Assembly (NCBI RefSeq): GCF_010015585.1
Contig: NW_022985086.1
Location: 55,118-119,117 of the forward strand
Direction: 5' to 3'
DNA length: 64,000 nt
From: Eremomyces bilateralis CBS 781.70
Lineage: Eukaryota > Ascomycota > Dothideomycetes > Eremomycetales > Eremomycetaceae
In this document: positions 11,222 to 22,800 of the stretch, piece by piece
Layout of the letters: every line of letters begins with the position of its first letter
Numbering within the stretch: position 1 is the first letter of the stretch
The notes under the pieces: generated by a model
Seen by the model: the letters and a program-made list of their open reading frames with translations, nothing else
Database searches by the model: none
What the model was told of the DNA's origin: nothing
Position numbers and translations under genes: made by a program

Positions 11222-12441
11222 CTCGGCGACTTGAAGGAAAAATGAGTGAAGTTAGAAAGACAAAGGGACCGAAAGGCATCATAACTGCCGTCCCATGGAA
11301 TGATATAAAGCGACCACGGAGTATTTCCGTCCTCGCCATGGCCCTCGATCATCTGGCACCATCATATTGCAATACCATATTCTCGTACCTCATCGCCATA
11401 TCCAAACATACTCCAAGACTCTGCATAAAAATAAAATAGATTCTCATTAGATTGAAAAGATGCCTCCAGGCAGCGCGACGGGGTATCATCCGCCACGAGA
11501 CATAGTATCGAGTAAATATGCCGAGTAGTAGAAAGAGCTTGGCAGACCAAACAGAGTGCGACAAGACTTTCTCCAAGGATGTGGAGGGTATTCCGAGCCA
11601 TACGAGGCTTGCATCTCTTGATTGAGCCGAAAGGGCTCAAGGCTTTGTGCACGGCGGGGGTAGAGCTGGATTAACCCTGATGCTCACGGAACTGTGTCGT
11701 GTGCGGATCGGTTTTGGCCGTGGTTCTCTAAAGCCGTTCGACGCGCGTGAATTCGTGAGGTTTCGCGAATGCGAATTTTCCTGACACCTTGGCATGGAAA
11801 TATGGAAATGGCTTACGACTTACGAGGACATGATGAACAATGAATGAAAGGTAGATACATGTATCTTTGTTCTTCGAGGTCGTGGAAAGAGTGCTTTGGA
11901 GCGCGCATCATCAAGTCGTCCACAAGGCGTTCAGGTATATTTCCGGGCATATCTCTCATCCATAATAGGGAGTTCGTCGACGTTCCGTGCCTCAATGGGT
12001 TTGAACCGCCAGCAATGGATGAATCGCGTCGGTAGGTACTTGACGTTATGCTGCTGGTACTAAGAACCGAGCCAAGACGGCGATCGAGTTCTTCGGTTAT
12101 CCCAAGCCCAATCCCGCATGTGATGAACGTCTGGGGAAACAAAAGCAAAATAAATGAGACATGGAAAGTTGTCCAACCCTAGATGTGGATATGTATTAGC
12201 ATATAGCTGTCGTTGATGGTGCAGGGTTCGTAACAGGAGGAGTTCCAGAGGACAGGGTCATGGCGCTCTTCATTACTGACGGCACTCACCCGACACATGA
12301 TTACGGACGGGACTTTATATTTCCCATGTTCAATATGGGATGAGCAAATAATCTACAACTAATCCTAGGCGTGCATAAAATGTATTCATCGTATATTCGT
12401 CCAAAGATCCATCTCAATAAACGACTGCATCCCATTAGCAC
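11222..12441. other. Intergenic, no convincing gene
   Basis: About 1.2 kb between two minus-strand genes: promoter of the FAD oxidase on the left and 3' region of the CorA-like gene on the right. A 111-codon minus-strand frame at 11813-12148 has no recognisable family and no splice partners. I see no repeats. Confidence 0.45.
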
Positions 12442-14318
12442 TCACCAACCGCTCCTCGTCGGTGACAAATCCCTCGTCTCAATCCGGTCCGGCCTCTTAA
12501 ACCCAGCCAACTTACTCCCCTGCGTTGACGTCGGATGAATCCCCGGCGCTATCCTCGCCGCATCGTCGATCACCATGAAACTCCCGAGATACCCACGGGC
12601 GCGTTCCCGCAGCTCGAACTGCCCTGCGCGTTCCCACTGCTGCTGAATCGCGTCGCTCGCTGCGGGGCCATACCGCTTGGACAGTTCGAGTTCGCGCTGC
12701 GACTCGCGGCGGACGGCGGCGGCGATCTTGCGTTTTTGGACGCGGGAAAGGAGCGCCCAGGAGCTGAGGACGATGACTGTGAGAATGGTGGTGACGAGCC
12801 AGTAGAGCCAGATGTAGGGGGAGACGAGGGAGGTGGATTCGCCGGGGAGGAAGTCGAAGAAGGTAGTTGAGAAGAGGGTCTATTTCGACATTAGCATTGT
12901 CATTACTCAAAGGAGATCGGGTAGGGCGATACTGCGGTGAATGTCGCCGGGAGGAAGATCAGGGTCACGGCAGCAATGATCCGCATATCGGTTGAATCCC
13001 GCCGCGTCAATATCGCGACCGTACGCGAGTCGTCTGCGATTCTTCGAGACGCTTCCGTCGCCCGTGCCTGCTCCTTCATGTCTTTTTGTCCGATAAAGGT
13101 AAACATCTGCGCTGATTATGAGACGAGTACAGCGATGCGTGTGGGAGACTCACTGTCTGAACTTGGCTTTGGGTTGATTCGGCCGTGTAGGAGATCTTGG
13201 ACTGAATGCCGTCAAGAAGATCGGACAAATACCCCAAACGGACCAGTATCTCGTGTGTGTCTGTGGTCTGGGTCACCGAACCATACTCCTTGAGACATGC
13301 AATGTATCGATTCTGAGTGTTAACCACGGCCTGAATTCCAGCGCAGGCGTCTTGTAGACTCGTCAACTTCTGCGTGATGATATCCAAGTCTAGATCATCT
13401 TGCGAGTCGTCTATACGACCGAGCGGTAACGAATGATTCCTATCAAATCCATGCAGTCCAGTTTCGTATCGAATGCTCGTTAGACTTGTCCGTCTTTGCT
13501 CCGCGTCGATCGCGACATAGTCCATGGCGAGATCCATAAGCAGACATGGAACCAACAATGGCAACGACCCAACTGGAACTCGACTTTTACACAATGATCC
13601 TGATACGGCCTCAATCTCGCTACCTTGCATACCAAAGAGGACTGCAAGCGTCTGATTGTTCGAAGCATCGTAACATACAGCTAGGGCATATTGCCACTTC
13701 AAGCTCAGATTGGTTCGCAGTATCAGGACTGTATGGAATTAGTGTGGGCAGTAGACTTGGAGAATCTGAAGTAGACAAACCATCGTGGTCCGCGTTGCTT
13801 GTGGACTTGCCACGTGTAGACATTGGTATCAATCTGCATATCGCTCTCAAAAAGATCGGCGGAAGTCCTAGTTTCCTACTGATCGCCAGAAACGTATGGC
13901 GAGACACTGGCAGTGGGCAGATGTTTTGCTCCAAAACGCGAGGCCTGCAGATCCTAACCATGGTGTTAGGTATCTCATTGCTCGGGAAGAAACATGTCCC
14001 TCACAGTAATTTAAGCGATGCGTGCGGCGCCTTGGTGTTTCCCTGGGGATTGGTTAGTTGTGAGGTCTTTACTGGAACAGCGCTCTTACACTCGAGAGCC
14101 ACGAGACAATGTCTCGCTCTCGGACATCGCCATACTCGACTGATGGCTCCTTGTCCACCTATTTCGATGTTTCAGCATTTCGAAATTAAAGACAAGGATA
14201 AGAGAAACGCGGCAAAGGTTCATACAGAATTATAAGAGATCTCTAGCGACTTGTGGCCTTCCCCCGGCGAGAAGAACTGATTGTCTTCGAATATCTCATT
14301 GTAAACATAGTCGTCCAT
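12442..14318 (-). CDS. CorA-like (Mg2+ transporter superfamily) fungal membrane protein
   Basis: Seven exons on the minus strand (14318-14226, 14158-14090, 14042-14005, 13953-13781, 13728-13154, 13106-12934, 12880-12442) give 519 residues. The large N-terminal cytoplasmic part includes SLKWQYALAVCYDASNNQ and a long helical region (ITQKLTSLQDACAGIQAVVN). It leads into KEQARATEASRRIADDSR, then TVAILTRRDSTDMRIIAAVT, the helix preceding the membrane in fungal CorA/ZntB-like proteins. Two transmembrane helices follow: IIAAVTLIFLPATFTATLFS and YIWLYWLVTTILTVIVLSSW. The GMN signature of true Mg2+ channels is absent, as in most of this fungal branch, so transport is not proven. Exons 2 and 3 are short (69 and 38 bases). 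Starts further upstream are not supported. Confidence 0.75.
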
Positions 14319-15147
14319 TCAAAAGACTCGAACCAAAAACGACACTTCGAAACACAATTCATCCAAACATCTTCACAATTGCAAGACGAACAAGAATCGA
14401 AAGACACGCGGGAAAGAAAAGGCTCGAGGTTCACGGGATACACTGCCCAACTTCAGCCTCATGACTTGGTCTGTGACTTCTATGCGCCGACGCGCCGTAC
14501 GCCCAATAGCTGCATGTTCGTAGCGAGCTTTTCAGCGACTCGAGATGATGCGATGCCATTTGTCGAGGCGTCTGCAGGGAGATGGTAACCAAGCCACAAA
14601 TGCAACCTAACCCCGGATGTGGATAGTCCTGAAGGAGAAGGTCGGAGGTCTTCGACCAGGCAGTAGGGTCGATCGGGGGATCATCTTTAGAGATATCGAC
14701 GTCGATCCAATATATACCTAATATGTATCATGATTTCATCACTAACGACTTCGACTGTTTTAAGTCTTTCGATGACAATTCTTGTGTTAAGCGTCACAAT
14801 ATGGCTGACAGTTGATGGTGGAGATGAAGACCCAACGGATTGGACAGGAAGGAGTCCGGGCCGCCCCTGCCGTTCTGGGGGGTGATATGTGCCAACATCG
14901 CGACTGCCCAGTCAGGACTGAAGATGACGACACCTCAAAAATTGGTGAAATGTTGCACCTCTGTAACCACAAACTATTTTCCCTGATATTCTGTGAGATC
15001 AACGGAAACCTGAGTATCTCGTTTTCGCTCAATTCAAGTCTTAAAGATTATATGAACCGTTCATACCTGTCGTGGAAGACTTGGAAAGTTGGAAGTTCCT
15101 GAAAGACAGCAGCGTCACCCCCCTTATCTCGATATACCGCCGCAAGA
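14319..15147. promoter_or_regulatory. Divergent intergenic region between the CorA-like gene and the 5-alpha-reductase gene
   Basis: 829 bases between two divergent start codons; it must contain both promoters. Several short frames on both strands overlap one another and none resembles a known protein. No specific operator was recognised. Confidence 0.45.
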
Positions 15148-16065
15148 ATGAGTCTAATCCAAGGATGGCTGCCCCCATCACGGCAGAATTGGGAGCTGAT
15201 AGTGAACCTATTTAGCTACGTTTTCCCTCTCGTACATCAATCTCCCCATCCCTCCTAACGCCTCAATAGCTAACCCCTCCGACCTCAGTTCACCTGCCTC
15301 CAATGGCTCACCGACTGGTACCCCATGGGCAAAACCTCCATCACCTCGCGCTTCAACATCCCCGGTAAAGTCGCCTGGACCCTAATGGAAGTGCCGGGCT
15401 TCTCGACGCTCGTGTATATCATGTTTGCGTTGCCGAAGCAGCTGGGGATTGGGGCCTTGCCGTGGGGAAACTGGCTAATGACCGGGCTGTTCGTCACGCA
15501 TTATGTGTATCGCGCGCTGCTCGCGCCGCTGGTGCTCAACCCTTCTATGAGCCCTATTCATCCGCTCGTGGCGTTCTTCGCGGCGGGTTTCCAAATGGCG
15601 AACGCGTTGTCGATTGGGGGTTGGTTGGCGGGGTATGGGCCGACCGACGCGGGCTATTGGGATGGCAGGACGCTACAAGTCGGGGTGGGGACGGTGATCT
15701 GGGCTGCGGGGTTGATCGGGAATATCTATCATGATGACGTGTTGCGCGATATCCGACGAGTCGCGATGAGGAAGAAGGAGGATGACAAGGCGCGAGGGAA
15801 AGCGTCGGATTCGTCGAAGGTCTATCAGGTGCCGGAGAAGGGGTTGTTTCGCTATGTGCTGTATGCGCACTATCTCTGCGAGTGGATCGAATGGACGGGA
15901 TATTGGGTTATGGGAGGGGTAGGCTGTATCCCGGCGCGGACATTTGTGATCAATGAGATCACTACCATGCTGCCTCGCGCTACCAGTGGGAAGAGATGGT
16001 ATATCGCGAAGTTCGGTAAGGAGAAGATTGGTGGCAGAAAGGCTGCTATTCCGGGGTTGATATAA
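15148..16065 (+). CDS. Steroid 5-alpha-reductase family protein (3-oxo-5-alpha-steroid 4-dehydrogenase-like)
   Basis: Two exons, 15148-15231 and 15289-16065, give 286 residues. The splice joins FSYVFPL to FTCLQWLTDWYPMGKTS. The protein is mostly membrane-embedded, with segments such as TLVYIMFALPKQLGIGALPW and VGVGTVIWAAGLIGNIYHDD. The C-terminal half carries the family's NADPH-binding features: HDDVLRDIR, then YVLYAHYLCEWIEWTGYWV (the GLFxYVxxPHYxxEhxEW-type block) and the closing FGKEKIGGRKAAIPGLI, equivalent to the 'yk..FP..R.alIPf' ending. Family members reduce the double bond of 3-oxo-4-ene steroids or of related lipid substrates in the ER. Fungal substrates of this subgroup are not established. 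It converges on SEC17, 216 bases away. Confidence 0.85.
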
Positions 16066-16281
16066 AAGGATCCTGGAGAGCACAGAACGTCGTCATCGCA
16101 TGTCCAGCAGTGTATCAATGAGCAATGACATGAATTCGTCAACGGTATAACTCGGTACAACTCGCCCAAACCTCGTATCTAACATAACAACTTCCAGATG
16201 GGATAAGGAGGGTCCCATTCAAGCCTCCCTCGAAACGCCCAATCATGCTACATTCAAACCAAGATCAGCGTCAACAAGAGA

Positions 16282-17381
16282 CTATGAGAAGTCGTCTTCT
16301 TCCTCTTGAATGTTCTTCTTGACCCTATCATCTCGTTAGCTGTGCCAAAGTAGTTTCGGATCAAATACCACATACCTCAAGAGCATCGTCGTCTTCCACG
16401 AATTCAACTTACTCATCTGGTCAAACTGCCACAACTTATCCGCATACTTCTCCGTATCCTGATCCTTCACAGCCTCCAACAACTCCGTCAACAACTGATG
16501 TTCCCGCGTCCCCGCAAAGCTCGGATCCATCTCCGGATACCCTTCCACCGCCCTCCCCGCGCCCACCAGATCGTTCGTGGCCAGATGGCAGATCCCCGCC
16601 TTCAGCAGGTAATCCTTCACCGAGAACCGCATCAGATCATTATTGATCGAGTTCTTCGCTACCCGCTCGTAGTGCTCGATCGCCTTGTAGTAATCCCCCT
16701 CCAACCCTGCGATATCCGCCGCCTTCAAATACAACTTGTTCGCCAGCGCGCTCGCGTTGTCTTCCTCGAACCACCCCGCCGCCGCCTCGTATGCGCCGCC
16801 CGCCCGTTTCCCGTCCTGGATGTCCACCTCGTAGATCTCCGCGAGCGTCTGCTGCATGGACGCCGCGCGCCGGAAGTTGCCGCGGCTGGTGTAGTGCTTG
16901 ATGGCGCGGTCGAGGCAGCGGGCGGCATCTTCCGGGTCAGTTTTGCGGTATGCTTTAGAGGCTTCGGAGCGGGTGAGGGCGGCGTCATCGGGTTCGTTCA
17001 GTTTCTCCTCTTGGATGGAGGCGGCTTTTTCGAGGAGGAGGCCGGCTTCTTTGCCTGTGAGAGGGGGAAGGGTCAGCTATGCAGGAGTAGAGATGGTGGG
17101 GATGGACTGTACCGTTTTTTTGTAGCCGGTAGGCGTTTGCTGTAGAGGTCAGCCGTCACTCGATGCGGATTGTGGGGCGGCGGTTGATACATACCTGCTT
17201 GCGTGTAGAGGTCTACGGCATTCTCGAGCTTCTCCGTCCGGCCGCCGAATAGGCTGAAGCCGCCACTTGAGCTCGCGAAAGCCTTATCTGCCTATTGAAA
17301 CATGTCAGATGCCTCTCTCCTTCCTGCTGGTTGCAGCCACGGACGTACCTTGGCAAGCAAGGCGCGGGGATCGTCACCCAT
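16282..17381 (-). CDS. SEC17: Alpha-SNAP, vesicular-fusion protein Sec17
   Basis: Five exons on the minus strand (17381-17349, 17291-17195, 17139-17113, 17054-16376, 16324-16282) give 292 residues, the same length as yeast Sec17. It binds SNARE complexes and recruits the ATPase NSF/Sec18 to take them apart after membrane fusion. Recognisable parts are the N terminus MGDDPRALLAKADKAFASSS, with GGFSLFGGRTEKLENAVDLY (membrane-binding loop), and TPR-like helical pairs (AYRLQKNGKEAGLLLEKAAS; KAIEHYERVAKNSINNDLMR). The family ending TMLLRVKKNIQEEEDDFS contains the Leu that stimulates NSF. Exon 3 is only 27 bases long and must be included to keep the frame. All four introns use standard GT-AG sites. 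Confidence 0.96.
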
Positions 17382-18615
17382 ATTGAGCGGGGCTTTGGGT
17401 CAAGACGATTGAAGGATATACAGCAAGTAGGCGACTTGTTGTTGGATATGCGGATGGTCCGAAATGAGGATATCTAGGAACAGGCTGCTGGTGGATGGAG
17501 CTGGAGACTTGATATGTGGCACGTCTTCCAGGACAACTGAACAGCACCGCAGCTGTGACGTTGGAGGGATGCCCCACTTTATGCTCAACCTCTCCCAGCC
17601 TCATCTCACCTTCTGTTCACTCTACTTTCTCTCAACACTCATCGTCCCTCCTCACGTTTCGTATTGTTTAGAAGCGTCGGCAGACAAGAGCATGGAATAA
17701 TATATGGTGTCCCTATTCTGCCCTTCAGATACCGAACCACTGGAGCGCGCCCACGGCCCCTGTTCGTTTCTAATGGGCGAACCTGCGATCAGGCCGGGTA
17801 GGTAGACTCTGGTTTCGAAGTAACTACCAATATATCGCAGTTACAAATTATCCCAATGCTACCGTACACTTCCCAATGTGAGTTTCCAAGGCTGCGGGAA
17901 GTGTTGATCCCGAAGGCAATCGATGATACCGTGGAAAACGTATGGCTTGGGGACATGCACTCTTGCTTTCAAGCCGGGTGAGATAAAACTTCAATCCATC
18001 CATTTGATGTTTATGCCTCACTAGGCTTATTATCTAATGCAGTGTCCAGCCTCAGTTCGTATCCTGGTGTGGTTGCATCCTCTTGGCCTGCAGTGACTGG
18101 ATTGCGAGCATGCAGCCTGTCTCTGCCTTATCTAGGTCGGTCAATTCTTTGTTACAGTTCGGGTCTTGATTGTAAGTGCTATGCGCAGAATTTTGTTCTT
18201 CCTTTCCTCAAGTCTTGGGATTAAGCCTCGTCAATGTTATATGCTTCTGCTGCTTTTGTGCTTGTTGCTACATATTAGGTCTTGGCGATCAGTACAGCAT
18301 CACGATAATCGTCAATTGTTTACTTCGCCATATCATGGCAGATATGAGCTTGCTGTAAGTTAGCCTTACTCTCACACATTTGGTTGGAACCATGCGACTG
18401 TCCAGCCTTGTGATGCATGCAGTCCGCCCACTTGAAGTATAGACCATAAAGCAAGCCATTTCCACTTCCGCCATTAAAACCCCAGTCTTATCACTTACCT
18501 AACTGTTTTTCTTATCTTCCCACCATTCTGAAGCAGGAAAACCTATATCTGGTCTTCAAATATGTTAAACGACTGGAATCAAGCCGAGTCATAGCGATTC
18601 GACGTCAGCTCGTTC
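17382..18615. other. Intergenic, no gene seen
   Basis: About 1.2 kb upstream of both SEC17 (minus) and the membrane-protein gene (plus). Several short plus-strand frames around 18042-18363 overlap each other and have no recognisable content. An upstream exon of the next gene could hide here, but I could not find a splice that supports one. Confidence 0.4.
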
Positions 18616-19701
18616 ATGATCCTCATAGGCGAAGCAGAAGAACAAAGATATCGGCTTAGCGGCGGATGCCTTGCTCAGTGCATATCCGCCGCACCTGTCG
18701 TCGGCCTTCAAGCCTACATCCGATCCTACAATCTGCTTGAGGAACAAGCAAGTTCTCTGACTTACTTCTCTCCCTACGGGTGCAAAACTGCACCCTTGCG
18801 GAATATATTACTGGAAAATGCAATCAAATCTCAAGGGCTGCTGAAAGATGGGAAATGCCACATTTTTCGGATCCCTCCCTCGAGTACAGGAGGCCATATC
18901 AGGAACAGGGTCAAAGGTTGCCATATTCTGGTATGGATCTGGGTATTTTTCACCTGGTTGCTCTTCGCGGTAGGGCTCGCCTGTCTGGCCTACCTCCCAG
19001 GCACCACCTGGATTAGGATGACCAATTGTGTCGTCTTCGCCGGCTGGTCAATCTTCACGCGTGTCATCGAGCACTTCAACGTCCGCCCTACCGAGATTGA
19101 AGGATCCAATGTATCGGAACCGGACGGCCCGGATGCGGTATATATCCTTGGGCGGTCCAACTCGGTCTTCATTCTGGAAGGCAGCCGAAGAGACATCAAA
19201 ACCTGGACCATCGCTGGTCTCACATACAAAGACAGCGTATTCCCTTCAGCGGTAATATGGCGAGCTCTGACTAGGGTGGGAAGTTTCATGGTGTTGTTGC
19301 TGGTTTTCACGACAATTCCGAACGGGTCCACCACAGATCAACTGGCGTTTATCTTGTTGAATGCGCTAGGGCAAGTTAACCTACTTTTGGGGCAGCAGTT
19401 GAATAGTACCTGTCGACTTTCAGAGTTGAAGTTGATAGAAAGAGCGAAGGTTCAAAGTCGGACGGAGGTATACGGCATGCTGCTGCGACGGTTCAAGGAC
19501 GTGGGAAATGGCGTGAAAGATTGGTTGGAGAAGGCGGATCTCCTGCCGCGAACGGACGCCTGGAAAATCTGGAGTCGGCATGTGGTTGAAGATTACCGCA
19601 TCGATCCTAAAGTGCTATACCAAAGTATTATTACCGAGAGATTGGATTACGATCGTTCGGATTGTTCTGCAGCTGATGAAAAGACTGTAATTACTGGATG
19701 A
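18616..19701 (+). CDS. Uncharacterised fungal integral membrane protein
   Basis: Intronless 361-residue protein of no family I can name. Residues 1-100 look cytoplasmic. A hydrophobic pair lies at about 102-128 (HILVWIWVFFTWLLFAVGLA) and 133-150, and a second pair at about 217-235 (VGSFMVLLLVFTTIPN) and 240-260 (LAFILLNALGQVNLLLGQQ). Between the pairs is a soluble loop with VYILGRSNSVFILEGSRRDI. The C-terminal 100 residues are charged and helical. The start at 18616 is the first ATG of the open frame; an earlier exon cannot be excluded. It converges on the kinase-HET gene with only 127 bases between stop codons. That tight arrangement suggests, but does not prove, a functional link. Confidence 0.6.
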   Translation: MILIGEAEEQRYRLSGGCLAQCISAAPVVGLQAYIRSYNLLEEQASSLTYFSPYGCKTAPLRNILLENAIKSQGLLKDGKCHIFRIPPSSTGGHIRNRVKGCHILVWIWVFFTWLLFAVGLACLAYLPGTTWIRMTNCVVFAGWSIFTRVIEHFNVRPTEIEGSNVSEPDGPDAVYILGRSNSVFILEGSRRDIKTWTIAGLTYKDSVFPSAVIWRALTRVGSFMVLLLVFTTIPNGSTTDQLAFILLNALGQVNLLLGQQLNSTCRLSELKLIERAKVQSRTEVYGMLLRRFKDVGNGVKDWLEKADLLPRTDAWKIWSRHVVEDYRIDPKVLYQSIITERLDYDRSDCSAADEKTVITG

Positions 19702-19828
19702 TACACCGGGTACCTAATTAACCTGAGTGGCAACCTATAGGCTACTACATTCCCGACCTAAATGATAACCTGCAATACTCTATTCCCCAGGCGACATGCG
19801 ACTCCAAATGAAACGAATCTCGGACAGA
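19702..19828. other. Short convergent spacer
   Basis: 127 bases between the stop codons of the membrane protein and the kinase-HET gene. The two transcripts very probably overlap at their 3' ends. No hairpin is claimed. Confidence 0.4.
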
Positions 19829-22800
19829 CTATTCAATCGTGATATTCATGGCCGTTTCCTTGAAAATGTAGTCCTTGTGCAGATATCCAGCTCCAACTCG
19901 TTCATAAATGTCCGTTGAATCAGGTTTCTGGTAAACAACGAGGACATAGTGACGATGCTTGCCGGGATTCAAACTGGCTTTGCTGATCCCAACGACCACG
20001 CATCTCAATTTCTCATGTGCAGGGTGTTGCTCCAAATCGAAGACGATTTTAGCTTCGTCATCGGCTGCACCTTGAGGAATTGCATACTTCGTTGCATCCC
20101 CTTGGAGCGTCACTTTCCCCACAGCCTCTTCCGTTGGCCAAAAAAGCTTACGATTCCAGTCCGCTTCTCGCCCCGGGATCAGCATATACTCAATCTCTCC
20201 CATGTACGCCATCCATGACCACGAAGGCGACGGCCGACCTCGATTGAGAGATGGATCTATTTCAATTTTGGTCATTGTTTGATCTTCAGCTCGTCGCCAG
20301 AGTAGACTTCGGTGGAAGTATTTCTCGAAGATCCCATGCTGCGCGCGGCCGCCGAAATCGGTTCCTAGCCGCTGCTCTAGGCCCTTGATTGCGTTAGACC
20401 GGTCCTGCGGGACGGAGAAAGCAAGTTTGGAGTATTGGGCGTAGAGACCCTCGAAAAGGAATATTCGGGCCCCTTTTGCGGCTTTCTTCGCGTATTCTGG
20501 GTAATTAGGATCACCTAGGAATGCCGCTTGGGAACTAGAGGTTATGTTAGTCTGCGTCTTGAGAAGGGGAATTGTCTTCTCGGAGAAACTCACTTGTGCA
20601 ATTTCGTCAATGTTTCGCATCGAATCCCCTCCCCGCATTCCCAATACGTTTGCTTGTCGGTGAAATATATCGTCCGGCGGGAGAGAGCTCGTTCTTGAAG
20701 GACCCAGCCACGCTTGTTCAACGGGCCTTCGAGGACATCTTCTTGGAAGTTATCCATCGATTCGCAGAGATAGAGAGGTCGGTCATCTTTCTCAATCTTG
20801 ACGATTGCCTGGGACGACCTGCACTTGAGGACATTCGAATTGGTACCCACGGCGCTGCTAGCTGCAATGGTGCAGTATGCGGAGCTGAAAACACTCTCCA
20901 TTCGCGCTGACTCCGGCTTGAAGTCGCCGTTAGGGCCTTGAATGATGCAGAGTGAGTCGATCCAAATATAACGAACGTCGAGTTTCCGAGTGATCTGCAC
21001 GGCATCTCGGAACGTCTGGGGTAGATTTTTGTCAGAGACGCCATGATTCTTGATATCGCTTAGAAAAATCCCCTTAGTCGTACTCGTGTCATTGTCCGGT
21101 ATAGTGCAATAATGCTGATGAACATTGCGATCACCCCACGGATGGGAGAACGCCAAAAACTTGGGGAATTTGTGTCCTCTTTTCAGGATTTTATTCTTCT
21201 CGACTAGGCGTACTACGTCCTCATCTGGCCAACCGACATCTAGCAGCCTTGTCGGCAGTTCTTTTCTCTGCTTTTGATCGCAACCGCGGTGATTTTTGTC
21301 GCAATCTTTGAGCCAAGTTCGGAGCAACTTCATATGCCCGTCTTCTCCCGGGTTTTGGAATATGGGTATTCCAGGACGGACATATGACGAGATCGTGTCC
21401 CACTCTTGGAATTCTGCTGCATACGGGTCAGTATTGATATTGTCTCTTGGTTCGATCCAGCGGCAAGTTCTATGGTTCACTCACCATCTGCACCAAAGAT
21501 TGATACTCTCGGCAGGCTACCCAAGCCGTCAAGGGTCAGTCCGGACCGAACTCTGTCAAAGTCCACCGACTTATTCTCGCCAATCCCAGATGTTTCGCAC
21601 ACGCGCAGAAGGGTCGCGCAGACAAGGCAGCCGTCTTCCCTTGATCTTGTTTGAAGTGCGATCATCAAATCTTTGATTCTAAAATCTCGAGAGCTGAAAT
21701 CCACTTTCCGACATCGCGTACAAAGCGGTGAGTGGTCCTCCGGCAGGAGACTTCGCAGTGTTGGTTGGAGAGTGTCGGTGCCAAGGACACTTCTGCCGAA
21801 ATCATCATCTGAGATATATTCCCAAATGTTCTTGATATGATGATTATAGCTGTCTACCCTCGGAGTTTCCGGAGAAGGCACGTCCAAATGCTGCCCGAAG
21901 TTGCCCATCCGCGTTGATTGCGGACGAACCGTTGATCCCTCATGCTTAGATTCATCTGCGTCGAAGCTGGAAGGCTTCTGTTCATTTCCGCTTGCACCAG
22001 TAAAGAGGTAGCCTTCGTCAGCCATTGCTTTTCTGATGATGTTGTCCAAAGACTGGAGTAAATTCTTGGCAGTCGTTCGGCGACCAGGCGTTTCCGGAGC
22101 GTCATCATAGTCTCTTTCAGGCAGGTCGACAACCAGGAGTTTGTCCTGGACCAGAGCGAGAAGTTCCCCCAATGCAGTTCCCTTACACGCAGGATGATGG
22201 TCTCGTATGTGATTGATATAACGGGTGACGAAATCACTCACTTTCGCTTTTAACGGCGTCTCCATATCAAGGGTCCAATATGGCGACCGAGCAGAGCCAT
22301 GGCCCGATGTATCAGACTCGCGGGACTGGTGTGCAAATGCCTTTCTCTCCTCAGGTCCATATAGAAGCCAGAGAATGATCTCGAATATAACACATCCGAT
22401 TGACCACATATCATAGGAACGGGACCTTGTTGGGGGTCGTTTGATCCGATCCCTTGAGCCGGTGACTGCTTCTGGGGGTTCGTATTGCGTCGTCCCGTAT
22501 TTCTCATCTGTGCCAACTCGACGAAGAGCCGTGGCTTCTTTGTGCTTTTTCGCTCGCCCAAAGTCCGCAAGTTTCAGGACTCCGAGCCATGTCTTGTTTG
22601 TGAAGACGAGGATATTGTCAGGTTTGATATCTCCAAGTCGCCAGTTCTCGTTGCTTAAAAGATCGCCAGATCCATTGGAGTCTCCCACAGCTTCTGACTC
22701 CGTCAAACGGACTTCTGGCCCTAAATTCTCCATCGAGACCGAGGATACAGAATTTGTCCTAGTTAAGCCGTCGCTCCTTGATAGACAGTGAATATGGTAG

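Noticed and set aside
11813-12148. 111-codon minus-strand frame downstream of the CorA-like gene
   Set aside because: No domain, no splice partner and no start context; judged chance.
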